Origin: Myxococcales bacterium
Lineage (GTDB): Bacteria; Myxococcota_A; Polyangia; Haliangiales; Haliangiaceae
Assembly (NCBI GenBank): GCA_005779305.1
Contig: SXJR01000049.1
Span: 1-64,000, forward strand
Direction: 5' to 3'
DNA length: 64,000 bases
A program made the position numbers and the translations under genes. Every line of letters begins with the position of its first letter. Position 1 is the stretch's first letter. Under the pieces are notes generated by a model. The model saw only the letters and a list, made by a program, of their open reading frames with translations, was not told the DNA's origin and did not search any database. Of this stretch, positions 39,583-48,418 are shown piece by piece.

Positions 39583-40121
39583 GGTGCGCACTCGCGCTGG
39601 CGCTCGCGGCCTCCGCGTGCCCAGCCTCGGGCGCTGGCGAGCTCGCGATCGACGCGCCCCCTCGCGACGCGCCCGCCCCATGTGTGCGTCGCGACCTCGA
39701 CCTCGGCCGCTGCGAGCACGAGGACGGCACCGCGTGCACGGGCGCACCGGGTGAGTCGCGCCGCTTCGCCGAGCTCGCCGAGGGCGGCGCGGTCACGGTG
39801 GTCAGCGGCCCGCAGGGCGCCGCGATGCTGGTGTTCTCGGCGCGGACCGAGGGCATCGTCGCCGGAGATCCCCTCGACCCCCTCGATCCCGACAACCCGC
39901 TGCTCGAGGTGGTGGTGGCCCGCGGCGAGGCCGAGCTCGCGCTCTATCGCGGCAAGCTCGGGTTCACCCCGGACGGCGAAGGTCGCGTGGTCGCCGCCGG
40001 CCTCTTCGTGATCACGGAGGGCAGCGACCTGCACGACGTGCCCCTCACCGCCCACGGCCTGCTCGTCGACGTGGACGGGGCCCGGCGGTGCGGCGAGGTC
40101 GGATTCGTGGCGACTCGCTGA
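39579..40121 (+). CDS. Small lipoprotein of unknown function
   Basis: The 180-residue protein has a signal ending in ASAC, six or more cysteines and a predicted beta-rich mature domain. The GTG start overlaps the preceding stop as GTGA, so it forms a translationally coupled pair with the lipoprotein before it. No motif allows a functional call. Confidence 0.55.
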   Translation: MRCALALALAASACPASGAGELAIDAPPRDAPAPCVRRDLDLGRCEHEDGTACTGAPGESRRFAELAEGGAVTVVSGPQGAAMLVFSARTEGIVAGDPLDPLDPDNPLLEVVVARGEAELALYRGKLGFTPDGEGRVVAAGLFVITEGSDLHDVPLTAHGLLVDVDGARRCGEVGFVATR

Positions 40122-40203
40122 TCCCGCGCCCGGCGCAGGTTCTGCGCCGAGAAAGATGACCCGAGGTCAAGCGCTGGCATGTCGACTGCACGTCGATCCA
40201 CTC

Positions 40204-40857
40204 ATGGCGAGCCTACCCCAGTTGACGACCGTCACCAGTTGCTCGTCGTGTCCGTGCGGCCAGGCCGCCGCGGTCCGCTGGGGTGGACGATGCCCCCTCG
40301 TCGACCGCAAGCGGCAGCGCGACGAAACCCTCGCGCTCGAGGGACAGCCCATCGAGACCGTCTGGTTCGTGAAGCGTGGCACCGTCGTGCTCTCACGCAG
40401 CGGCGCTGACGGCGTCGACCGACCGCGACTGGTCCGCGGACCGGGCAGCTTCCTCGGCCTCGAGGTGCTGGTGCGGACCACGCACGCCGACACGATCCGC
40501 ACCACCGAACCCACGGTGGTCTGCGGAATCAGTCGTGATTCCCTCGAGAGCTGGCTGGGGCCCAAGGGCACGCCGGCGAGGATGGCGCTGGAGCAGACCC
40601 TGCTCGCGACCGCCGATGATCGCCCGCGTGCGGCCGGCGCCGATGGCACCGCGCTCGAGCGCGTCGCCCGCTGGATCCTCGATGATGTCACCGGGCAGTG
40701 CCGGGTCCCCCGCCGCGTGGTCGCCAACCTGCTCGGGATGGTCCCCGAGACGCTGTCTCGCGCCCTCGCCTACTTTCACGACGAGGGGTTGATCGAGCTC
40801 ACGCGGCGCTCGATCACGGTTCGGGACCGGCAGCGCCTCGAAGCGCTCGCGGGTTGA
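40204..40857 (+). CDS. Crp/FNR-family transcriptional regulator, probably oxygen-responsive
   Basis: The 217-residue protein has an N-terminal cysteine group (Cys13, 16, 18 and 30), a cyclic-nucleotide-binding-fold domain with a further Cys107, and a C-terminal winged helix. The recognition helix reads ETLSRAL, keeping the Glu, Ser and Arg that in FNR contact TTGA half-sites. Three N-terminal cysteines plus one central one is the FNR arrangement for an O2-sensitive [4Fe-4S] cluster, though the spacing differs from E. coli. It is the natural candidate for the TTGAC/T-N4-A/GTCAA boxes in this window. An in-frame ATG at 40156 would add 16 residues. Confidence 0.85.
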   Translation: MASLPQLTTVTSCSSCPCGQAAAVRWGGRCPLVDRKRQRDETLALEGQPIETVWFVKRGTVVLSRSGADGVDRPRLVRGPGSFLGLEVLVRTTHADTIRTTEPTVVCGISRDSLESWLGPKGTPARMALEQTLLATADDRPRAAGADGTALERVARWILDDVTGQCRVPRRVVANLLGMVPETLSRALAYFHDEGLIELTRRSITVRDRQRLEALAG

Positions 40858-40926
40858 TTCGCGCAAACTTTACGCGACGCACAGGCACGCGCAGCGGATC
40901 ACGCATGGCTTGCAGAGTCGGCCGGC

Positions 40927-41715
40927 GTGACCATCCGCTGGGGACGGCACGACGCTTGCTGCTGGCGGTGCGCAATGCCAGCGGTGGTCGACCTGGCTGA
41001 GCGATGGCGCCGCGCTCGATGTGCGGCGATGCGGGCGGCCGTGCCCGAGGCCGAGCCCGGCCTCGACCACGATGCGCTGATGGTGCTCGCGCTCGATCGC
41101 GCGCCCGACGAGACGCTACGCGGGGTCTTCGACGTCAGCCGCCGACTCGGCGCGGGCTTCCGCGCGTATCACCGTCTCGATCTGCCCCTCGCCGATCTCT
41201 GTGACATCCTGCCGCGCCTCGGTCCCGCGTGCACGACACGCCCGTGGACGGTGCTGTCTGGCGAGGCCGCGCGGCGCGGCGAGCGCGCGCCTTGCGAGAG
41301 CGGGTCCCTGCATTCCCATGCGTGTGCCTTCTGGCGCGAGGGGCTCGACGGGCTCGTGCTCGGGTTGACCAGCGCCATCCACATCGCCCGGCACGCCAGC
41401 CGCGGCGCCGGCGACGCGCGCTGCGTCGACGTGCTCCACGTTCACCCCCAGAGCCCGTCACGCTTCGGCCCGATCCCCGCAGAGGTGCTGGCCGAGCTCG
41501 ACCGCATCCGCCGCACCGCGCGCGCCCTCGACCCCTCCCTCGCCGTCGATTTCCTCGGCATCTCCGAGGGCGTCCTCTACTACCGCTCCGAGCGCGCCGG
41601 CGAGCCCGGCGATCAGCTCACCACGTCGATCGAACCGGCCGTGCGCCGTCGGTTCCCCCAGCTCGCGTTGCGTGACGTCTCGCCGCGCCCGGTCCTCGCC
41701 GCGGCGGCTCCGTAG
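40927..41715 (+). CDS. Unknown Cys/His-rich protein at the head of the molybdoenzyme operon
   Basis: I do not recognise this protein of about 262 residues. The centre carries CESGSLHSHACAFWREGLDG followed by a GAGDARC segment, so a metal, heme or Fe-S site is possible. There is no signal peptide. It ends 18 nt before the molybdoenzyme alpha gene, whose start has a good AGGAGAG ribosome-binding site, so they are probably one transcript. The GTG at 40927 gives a Cys-rich N-terminus; an ATG at 40975 is an alternative. A sensor or maturation role is a guess. Confidence 0.55.
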   Translation: MTIRWGRHDACCWRCAMPAVVDLAERWRRARCAAMRAAVPEAEPGLDHDALMVLALDRAPDETLRGVFDVSRRLGAGFRAYHRLDLPLADLCDILPRLGPACTTRPWTVLSGEAARRGERAPCESGSLHSHACAFWREGLDGLVLGLTSAIHIARHASRGAGDARCVDVLHVHPQSPSRFGPIPAEVLAELDRIRRTARALDPSLAVDFLGISEGVLYYRSERAGEPGDQLTTSIEPAVRRRFPQLALRDVSPRPVLAAAAP

Positions 41716-41733
41716 TCGCCGATCAGGAGAGTC

Positions 41734-44700
41734 ATGTCGAAGGTCAGTCGCCGTCTCTTCCTCCAGGGTCTGTTGAGCGCCACCGCCGCGACGGCCGCGA
41801 ACGCCGCGCCCTTGCGCTTCTTCAAACCCACGCACATCGACAACCCGCTCGCGGCCTACCCCAACCGCGACTGGGAACGCGTCTATCGCAACATCTTCCA
41901 GACCGACAGCTCGTTCGTCTTCCTGTGCGCGCCCAACGACACCCACAACTGTCTGCTGCGCGCCCACGTCAAGAACGGCGTGGTCGTACGCATCGGCCCG
42001 ACGTTCGGCTACGGCAAGGCCAAGGACCTCTACGGCAACACCTCGTCGCACCGCTGGGATCCGCGGCTGTGCCAGAAGGGCCTGGCGCTGGTGCGCCGGA
42101 TCTACGGCGACCGTCGCGTGAAGGCGCCGATGATCCGCACCGGCTGGAAGAAGTGGATCGACGACGGATTTCCGCGCGACGCCGCCACCGGCAGACCCGA
42201 CCCCGTCTACTTCCAGCGCGGCAAGGACACGTGGACCCGGCTGCCGTGGGACGACGCCTTCTCCTACGCCGCCCGCGCCTTCGACAACATCACGCGCACC
42301 TACTCGGGCGAGGAAGGCGCCAAGAGGCTGAGCGCCCAGGGCTACGATCCGTCGGGCATCGAGGCTCTCGAAGGGGCCGGCACCCAGACCATCAAGATCC
42401 GCGGCGGGATGGCGTTTCTCGGCGCGACCCGCGTCTTCGGCCTGTACCGCTTCGCCAACACCCTCGCGCTCGCCGACGCCAAGGTCCGCGGCGTCGATCC
42501 AGCGCACGCCATCGGCGCTCGGGGCTGGGACAGCTACTCGTGGCACACCGATCTACCCCCCGGCCACCCCATGGTGACCGGGGCCCAGACCAACGACTTC
42601 GACCTGTTCACCGTCGAGCACTCGAAGCTGGCGCTGATCTGGGGCATGAACTGGATCACCACCAAGATGCCCGACAGCCACTGGCTGACCGAGGCGCGCC
42701 TCAAGGGCACCAAGGTGGTGAGCATCACGGTCGAGTACAGCGCGACGGCGTCGAAGAGCGACGAGGTCGTGGTGATCCGGCCGGGCACCGATCCGGCGTT
42801 CGCGCTCGGCCTCGCCCAGGTGATCATCTCGCAGAACCTCTTCGACAAGCGCTGGGTCGAGACCAACACCGACCTGCCGTTCCTGGTCCGCATGGACACC
42901 CTGGCGCCGTTGCGCCCCGAGGACCTCGCGGCGACCGAGCTCCCCGGCTACAAGGCGCGGCCGGCGGCGGGCATCACCGTGATCAAGAAGGGCGAGCCCA
43001 CGCCGCCGTCCATCGGTCACAAGCAGCAGCTCGTCCCCGAGGCGCTGGCGCCAGAGCTAGGCGCCTACGTGATCGTCGACTCCCGCTCGAAGAAGCTGGT
43101 CGCGATCCACCGCGACCAGGTCGGCCCCCGCGCCGCCGCGACCTCTCCCGACGTGCGGGCCACGCGGACCGTGAAGCTCGCCGACGGCAAGGAGGTCGAG
43201 GTGCGCACGCACTTCTCGCTGCTCGCCGAGTACCTCGACCAGAACATGACGCCGGCCCAGGTGGCCCAGATCACCGGCGCGCCGGCGGCGGCGATCGAGG
43301 CGCTGGCCAAGCAGATCGCGGCCAACCCCGAGAAGACGATCTTCGCCACCGGCATGGGGCCGAACCAGTTCTTCAACTCGGATCTGAAGGACCGCGCCAT
43401 CCTCCTGGTGGCGGCGCTCACCCGGAACCTCGGCTTCCCCGGCGGCAACGTCGGCAGCTACGCCGGCAACTACCGCTCGGCGATGTTCGGCGGCATCCCG
43501 CTCTACGCCGCCGAGGACCCCTTCAACCTCCAGCTCGATCCCGCGGGCCCGGTCAAGACCAAGAAGTACACCCACTACGAGTCGATCCACTACTTCAACT
43601 ACGGCGACCGGCCGTTGCGCGTGGGCAACAAGCTGTTCACCGGCAAGGGCCACCTCCCGACCCCGACCAAGGCGCTGTGGCTCAACAACAGCAACTCGGT
43701 CATCGGCAACATCAAGTGGCACTACGACGTCGTTCACAACACCCTGCCCAAGACCGAGATGATCGCGTTCGCCGACTGGTGGTGGACCGGCTCCTGCGAG
43801 TACTCCGACCTGGTCTTCGCCGCCGATTCGTGGGCCGAGTTCGAGGTCCCGGATCTCACCGGCAGCTGCACCAACCCGTTCGCCCAGGTCTTCCCGGTGT
43901 CGCCGATCAAGCGGATCTTCGACACCCGCCCCGACATCGAGATCATCGCCGGCGTCGGCAAGGCGATGGCCAAGCTCTACGACGAGCCGCGCTTCGCCGA
44001 AGCCTGGAAGTTCGTCGACGAGAAGAAAGTCGAGGTCTACCTGCAGCGCATCATCGACGGCTCGTCGACCCTGCGCGGCTACAAGATCGACGAGCTCCAC
44101 GCCAAGGCCAAGGAGGGCATCCCGGCCCTGGTCAACACCCGCACCTACCCACGCAACTCCTCCCACGAGCAGCAGAAGGGGGAGCAACCGTGGCACACCA
44201 AGTCGGGGCGCCTCGAGTTCTATCGCTTCGAGCCCGAGTTCATCGAGAGCGGTGAGAACATCGTCGTCCACCGCGAGCCGATCGACTCGACGTTCCACGA
44301 GCCCAACGTCATCGTCGCCGCCGCCCATCCCGCGCTGCGCCCCACCCAGCCCGCCGAATACGGCCTGTCGGCCACGGACACGTCGACGGAGACGCGGCAG
44401 GTGCGGCACGTCATGCGCACGGTCGCCGAGACCATGGCCTCGCAGCACCCGCTGATGGCCCAAGGGTATCGCCACATCTACCACACGCCCAAGTACCGCC
44501 ACGGCGCCCACACCACGCCGGTCGACACCGACTTCACCGGCGTCCTCTTCGGGCCGTTCGGCGATGTCTATCGCCACGACAAACGCATGCCTTCGGTGAC
44601 CGAGGGCTACATGGACATCCACCCGCAGGACGCCAAGGACCTCGGGCTCGACGACGGCGACTATGTCTACGTCGACGCCGATCCCAGCGATCGTCCATAC

Positions 44701-45195
44701 CGCGGCTACAAGCCAGGCAGCAAGGACGACGCCGCGCGGCTGTCGCGCCTCATGCTGCGCGTCCGCTACTACCCGGGCACGCCGCGGGGTGTCGCCCGCA
44801 CCTGGCACAACATGTACGGCGCCACCTACGGCAGCATGAAGGGTCACGAGACCCGTGCCGACGGCCTGGCGCGCAGCGAAGGCACCAACTATCAGTCGAT
44901 GTATCGCTACGGCTCGCACCAGTCGGCGACCCGGGCGTGGCTCAAGCCCACGCTCATGACCGAGACGCTGGTGCACAAGGACATGATCGGCCAGGCGCTC
45001 ATGAAGGGCTTCCTCGCCGACGTCCACTGCCCGGTCGGTGCGCCACGCGAGGCCTTCGTCAAGCTGACCAAGGCCGAGCAGGGCGCGCTCGGCGGGGCCG
45101 GCCTGTGGCGGCCGGCGGCCCTCGGGTTCCGGCCCACGTACGAAAGCACTGCCATGCAGGCCTACCTGCGCGGCGAGTTCACCAAGGTGAAGTGA
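41734..45195 (+). CDS. Type II DMSO-reductase-family molybdoenzyme, catalytic alpha subunit
   Basis: The 1,153-residue protein starts with a twin-arginine signal (SRRLFLQG), so it is exported folded. An Fe-S motif region follows, with Cys65, His71, Cys73 and Cys113 (CAPNDTHNC). This differs from the usual (H/C)x3Cx3C spacing. The motif WHTDLPPGHPMVTGAQT contains Asp273, the expected molybdenum ligand of the type II (NarG/EbdA/DdhA/SerA) branch. With a four-cluster beta, a heme-b gamma and a TorD-like gene, it matches periplasmic enzymes such as ethylbenzene, steroid C25 and dimethylsulfide dehydrogenases or selenate and chlorate reductases. The benzoyl-CoA genes favour a hydrocarbon or phenol hydroxylase, but the substrate is not decided by sequence. 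Confidence 0.85.
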   Translation: MSKVSRRLFLQGLLSATAATAANAAPLRFFKPTHIDNPLAAYPNRDWERVYRNIFQTDSSFVFLCAPNDTHNCLLRAHVKNGVVVRIGPTFGYGKAKDLYGNTSSHRWDPRLCQKGLALVRRIYGDRRVKAPMIRTGWKKWIDDGFPRDAATGRPDPVYFQRGKDTWTRLPWDDAFSYAARAFDNITRTYSGEEGAKRLSAQGYDPSGIEALEGAGTQTIKIRGGMAFLGATRVFGLYRFANTLALADAKVRGVDPAHAIGARGWDSYSWHTDLPPGHPMVTGAQTNDFDLFTVEHSKLALIWGMNWITTKMPDSHWLTEARLKGTKVVSITVEYSATASKSDEVVVIRPGTDPAFALGLAQVIISQNLFDKRWVETNTDLPFLVRMDTLAPLRPEDLAATELPGYKARPAAGITVIKKGEPTPPSIGHKQQLVPEALAPELGAYVIVDSRSKKLVAIHRDQVGPRAAATSPDVRATRTVKLADGKEVEVRTHFSLLAEYLDQNMTPAQVAQITGAPAAAIEALAKQIAANPEKTIFATGMGPNQFFNSDLKDRAILLVAALTRNLGFPGGNVGSYAGNYRSAMFGGIPLYAAEDPFNLQLDPAGPVKTKKYTHYESIHYFNYGDRPLRVGNKLFTGKGHLPTPTKALWLNNSNSVIGNIKWHYDVVHNTLPKTEMIAFADWWWTGSCEYSDLVFAADSWAEFEVPDLTGSCTNPFAQVFPVSPIKRIFDTRPDIEIIAGVGKAMAKLYDEPRFAEAWKFVDEKKVEVYLQRIIDGSSTLRGYKIDELHAKAKEGIPALVNTRTYPRNSSHEQQKGEQPWHTKSGRLEFYRFEPEFIESGENIVVHREPIDSTFHEPNVIVAAAHPALRPTQPAEYGLSATDTSTETRQVRHVMRTVAETMASQHPLMAQGYRHIYHTPKYRHGAHTTPVDTDFTGVLFGPFGDVYRHDKRMPSVTEGYMDIHPQDAKDLGLDDGDYVYVDADPSDRPYRGYKPGSKDDAARLSRLMLRVRYYPGTPRGVARTWHNMYGATYGSMKGHETRADGLARSEGTNYQSMYRYGSHQSATRAWLKPTLMTETLVHKDMIGQALMKGFLADVHCPVGAPREAFVKLTKAEQGALGGAGLWRPAALGFRPTYESTAMQAYLRGEFTKVK

Positions 45196-45202
45196 GGTCC
45201 AC

Positions 45203-46339
45203 ATGCCCAAGGTCAAGAACTGGCACCTCGGTCGAGAGATCGAGTACTCGTACGACGATCATCGGCCCGCCAAGCAGTGGGCGATCGTTTTCGATCTCAA
45301 CAAGTGCATCGCGTGTCAGACGTGCACGCTGGCATGCAAGACCACCTGGACCAGCGGCAAGGGCCAGGAGTACATGTTCTGGAACAACGTCGAGACCAAG
45401 CCGTGGGGCGGCTATCCCCTGGCCTGGGATCTGCGGATCCTCGAGAAGCTCGGCCGTCAGGAGTGGGGCGCCAACGGCGAGTACCTGGGCAAGACGCTGA
45501 TCGAGGCGGCGCCGGCCAACGAACGCGTCTTGCACTACGCGCCGACCGACGAGGACTGGATGTACCCCAACATCGGGGAGGACGACTGCGGCGGCGGCAC
45601 CGTCGACGGCGGCGGGCACATGGGCGAACTCCCCCACGACAAGTGGTTCTTCTACCTGCCGCGCACGTGCGCCCACTGCACGTACCCGGCGTGCCTCGCC
45701 GCCTGCCCGCGCAAGGCGATCTACAAGCGGGAGGAGGACGGCATCGTCCTCATCGACCAATCGCGCTGCAAGGGATACGGCGAGTGTGTGCGCGCCTGTC
45801 CGTACAAGAAGTCCATGTACAACCCGTACACCCGGGTCAGCGAGAAGTGCATCGGCTGCTATCCCGCGGTCGAGCAGGGGATCCAGCCGCAGTGCGTGGT
45901 CAACTGCATCGGCAAGATCCGCGTCATGGGTTTCATCAGCCCGCCGGCCCAGGCGCGCCGCGACAACCCGATCGACTATCTCGTGCACGAGAAGGGCCTG
46001 GCCCTGCCCTACTACCCGCAGCTCGGCCTCGAGCCCAACATCTACTACATCCCGCCCATCCACGCCGACCGCGACTACCTGCACCAGATGTTCGGCCCAC
46101 GGGTGGACGACGCCATCGCCGCCTACCAGGCCTTGCCCGAGGACCCTCGGGCCAGCGGCCTGCTCTGTCTGATCGGCTCGACCGATCGCATCATCCATCG
46201 CTTCGACGTCAAGGGCGGCAGCGCCGTCGGGTTCGACGACAAGGGCGCCGAGCTGGTGCGCGTGCCGGTGACCGAGAAGATCATCGAGCGCGCCGCGTTC
46301 GACGCCCGGATCGGCGCGATCCGCAACAACACGCCCTGA
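45203..46339 (+). CDS. Iron-sulfur beta subunit of the type II molybdoenzyme
   Basis: The 378-residue protein has four ferredoxin-like cysteine groups: CIACQTCTLAC, CAHCTYPACLAAC, CKGYGECVRAC, and CIGC followed by CVVNC. This is the NarH/EbdB/DdhB pattern of four [4Fe-4S]/[3Fe-4S] clusters, carrying electrons from the alpha subunit to the heme subunit. No signal peptide is present, so it would be exported with alpha through Tat. It begins 7 nt after the alpha stop. Confidence 0.9.
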   Translation: MPKVKNWHLGREIEYSYDDHRPAKQWAIVFDLNKCIACQTCTLACKTTWTSGKGQEYMFWNNVETKPWGGYPLAWDLRILEKLGRQEWGANGEYLGKTLIEAAPANERVLHYAPTDEDWMYPNIGEDDCGGGTVDGGGHMGELPHDKWFFYLPRTCAHCTYPACLAACPRKAIYKREEDGIVLIDQSRCKGYGECVRACPYKKSMYNPYTRVSEKCIGCYPAVEQGIQPQCVVNCIGKIRVMGFISPPAQARRDNPIDYLVHEKGLALPYYPQLGLEPNIYYIPPIHADRDYLHQMFGPRVDDAIAAYQALPEDPRASGLLCLIGSTDRIIHRFDVKGGSAVGFDDKGAELVRVPVTEKIIERAAFDARIGAIRNNTP

Positions 46340-46353
46340 CCTGCGGAGAACCT

Positions 46354-47256
46354 ATGAGTCGAAACCCTGACTGGCATCTACTCTCCACCCTGGTCGTGGC
46401 CGCCGCGTGTTCGGGCGCCGCGTGCAAGGGCAAGAAGTCCTCGCCCGCGCAGGAGGCGCCCGAGCCGCCGGCGGCGCCGATCTCCGCGCTCGAGGTCAAG
46501 GCGGTGAACGCCGACCTGAGCGTCCCCGATCCGGCCGCGCCGTACTGGAAGGACGCCGCACGCGGCCAGGTCGCGCTGCTGGCGCAGCCCATGGTGACGC
46601 CACGGCCGGAGGTGACCACCACCGATCACATCGTGGTCGCCGCGGTCCACAACGCGAGCCATATCTCGTTCCGGCTGTCCTGGCCCGACAGCGAGCGCAG
46701 CGAGGCCGGCCGACTGGGCGAGTTCTCGGACGCCGCCGCCATCCAGTTCCCGGTCGGCGATGTGACCAAGACGCCGCCCATGATGGGTGGGCCCGAGCTG
46801 CCGGTGCACATCTTCCACTGGCGCGCCCAGTACCAGCGCGATCAGGAAAAGGGCAAGCCGGAGATGAACCAGCTCTATCCCAACATGTCGGTGGACATGT
46901 ACCCCATGGAGTTCAAGGAGGCGCCCAGCGGCACCGCCGCGCAGCAAGAGGACTTCTCGCCTGGCAAGGCCGAGGGCAACCCGCAGTCCTACCAGAAGGG
47001 CGGTGTCGACGAGATCATCGCCGAGGGCTTCTCGACGTCGGCGGTACAGGCCGGTCACTCGGGCGCGGGCAAGGGAGAATGGGTGAACGGACGGTGGACG
47101 CTGGTGATCACGCGGCCGCTGACCATCGAGGGAGGCTCCTCGCTCGCGGTCGGGCAGGAGACCGGGGTCGCCTTCGCGGTGTGGCAGGGCGGCAAGGCCG
47201 AGGTCGGCTCTCGCAAGTCGGTGATGATGTCCTGGCTGCCCACCAAGGTGCTGTGA
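46354..47256 (+). CDS. Heme-b-binding gamma subunit (EbdC/DdhC-like)
   Basis: The 300-residue protein has an N-terminal export signal with a possible lipobox (VVAAAC). The mature domain of beta strands contains YWKDAARGQV and SHISFRLSWPD and ends in a GQETGVAFAVWQGG segment. These features match the heme b subunit of ethylbenzene/dimethylsulfide dehydrogenases, where Met and Lys ligate the heme. A GGAGA ribosome-binding site precedes the ATG. It hands electrons to a periplasmic cytochrome c, for which a gene lies 711 nt downstream. Confidence 0.82.
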   Translation: MSRNPDWHLLSTLVVAAACSGAACKGKKSSPAQEAPEPPAAPISALEVKAVNADLSVPDPAAPYWKDAARGQVALLAQPMVTPRPEVTTTDHIVVAAVHNASHISFRLSWPDSERSEAGRLGEFSDAAAIQFPVGDVTKTPPMMGGPELPVHIFHWRAQYQRDQEKGKPEMNQLYPNMSVDMYPMEFKEAPSGTAAQQEDFSPGKAEGNPQSYQKGGVDEIIAEGFSTSAVQAGHSGAGKGEWVNGRWTLVITRPLTIEGGSSLAVGQETGVAFAVWQGGKAEVGSRKSVMMSWLPTKVL

Positions 47257-47954
47257 TGAGCCGCGAGATCTTCGACGCCGAGATCGAGGCGACCTCGGCG
47301 CGCGCACGCGACTTCTTGCTGGCCTCGCTCGCCACCGCCTATCCCCAGCCCGAACTGGCCGAGACCCTGGCCTCGCCCTCGTTGCGCGACCACCCTGCGC
47401 TGGGTGCGATGGCGACCACGATCGCCGATGGCGTCGAGCCGCTGCAGCGGACCTACGTCGAGCTGTTCGACAAGGGCAAGGGCCGGGTCTCGCTCTACGA
47501 GACCGAGCACGGCCGCATGCGCGGCCTCTCCAAGGGCCGCGACCTCGCCGACCTGGCCGGGTTCTACACCGCCTTCGGCCTGGCCCTCGACGACACCGAC
47601 CTGCACGAGATGCTCGACCACATCGCCGTCGAGCTCGAGTTCTACGGCGTGCTCCTGCTCAAGCAGGCCATCCTCGGTCAGGAGGGCGACAGCGAGGGCG
47701 CGGCGATCGTGCTCGACGCGCGCAGGAAGTTCCTGACCGAACACCTGGGCGGGTTCGTGGGGGCGATCGCGCAGGCGTCGGCGGTGCGCGACGACCTCGC
47801 CTATCGCCCGGCTCTGGCCTGGTGCGCGGCGCTGGTCGCCGACGAGTGCGCCGCGCTCGGCGTGACCCCGGCGCCGCTCGACTTCTTCGCCGAACAGCGC
47901 GAGCCCGACGACGTCGAGTGCGGCAAGAAGGTGCACCTGCCGGTCGTCGATTGA
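47256..47954 (+). CDS. TorD/DdhD-family molybdoenzyme chaperone
   Basis: The 232-residue all-helical protein resembles the TorD/DmsD/NarJ group. It has an ARDFLLASLATAYPQPE opening, a YVELFDKGKGRVSLYETEHG motif, a DHIAVELEFYGVLLL helix and a cysteine-containing tail. Such proteins bind the Tat signal and assist cofactor insertion into the alpha subunit before export. The start codon overlaps the gamma stop by one base (TGATG). It closes the molybdoenzyme operon. Confidence 0.85.
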   Translation: MSREIFDAEIEATSARARDFLLASLATAYPQPELAETLASPSLRDHPALGAMATTIADGVEPLQRTYVELFDKGKGRVSLYETEHGRMRGLSKGRDLADLAGFYTAFGLALDDTDLHEMLDHIAVELEFYGVLLLKQAILGQEGDSEGAAIVLDARRKFLTEHLGGFVGAIAQASAVRDDLAYRPALAWCAALVADECAALGVTPAPLDFFAEQREPDDVECGKKVHLPVVD

Positions 47955-47966
47955 CCGGCCGCGCCC

Positions 47967-48401
47967 TCAGGCGCCGAAGGCGCGGATGATCTTGACCAGC
48001 TCGTCGACCACCGCCGGATCGTCGAGCTGCGCCGCGTAGGGCGGCATCGCCGCGTTGAGGCCGTTGGCCGGGCCGCCCTCGAGGATCACCTTCTTGATCC
48101 GCGCGTCGTCGGTCTTGGCCTGCCACTCCTTGTCGCTGTAGTTGCGGGGCTTGGGATCGAGCGCCGCGGCGCCGACGCCGTCGCCCTTGCCGCTCTCGCC
48201 GTGACAGACGGCGCACTGGGTCTTGAACATCTCCCTGGCCCGGGTCGCAGGGTCGGCGGCGGCGACCGGCGCCGTCGGCGGGGAGGCCGACGAGGCGGAG
48301 GCGCTGCCGCCGCCGGACGACTCGGACTTCTTGCCGCAGGCGACGGCGAACAGGACGGCGCACAGGGCGCAGGACACGAGCAGGGACGTGGAACTGGACA
48401 T
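47967..48401 (-). CDS. Class I cytochrome c lipoprotein
   Basis: The 144-residue protein has a lipoprotein signal (FAVACGKK), a Ser/Ala/Pro linker and one CAVCHGESGKGDG heme site, with a downstream Met in the NAAMPPYAAQ loop as the probable axial ligand. It is likely the electron acceptor or donor for the adjacent molybdoenzyme. A GGAGA ribosome-binding site supports the ATG at 48401 over one at 48416. It is transcribed toward the molybdoenzyme operon. Confidence 0.88.
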   Translation of the reverse strand: MSSSTSLLVSCALCAVLFAVACGKKSESSGGGSASASSASPPTAPVAAADPATRAREMFKTQCAVCHGESGKGDGVGAAALDPKPRNYSDKEWQAKTDDARIKKVILEGGPANGLNAAMPPYAAQLDDPAVVDELVKIIRAFGA

Positions 48402-48418
48402 CGAGTGGTTCTCCATGG

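Noticed and set aside
40157-40171. FNR-type box upstream of the FNR-like gene (ATGAC-N5-GTCAA)
   Set aside because: The spacer is 5 nt rather than 4 and no -10 element is seen, although the distance to 40204 (40 nt) would fit; left out of the box list.
40222-40235. TTGACGACCGTCAC inside the start of the FNR-like coding region
   Set aside because: It is coding sequence with an imperfect second half-site and no promoter position that makes sense.
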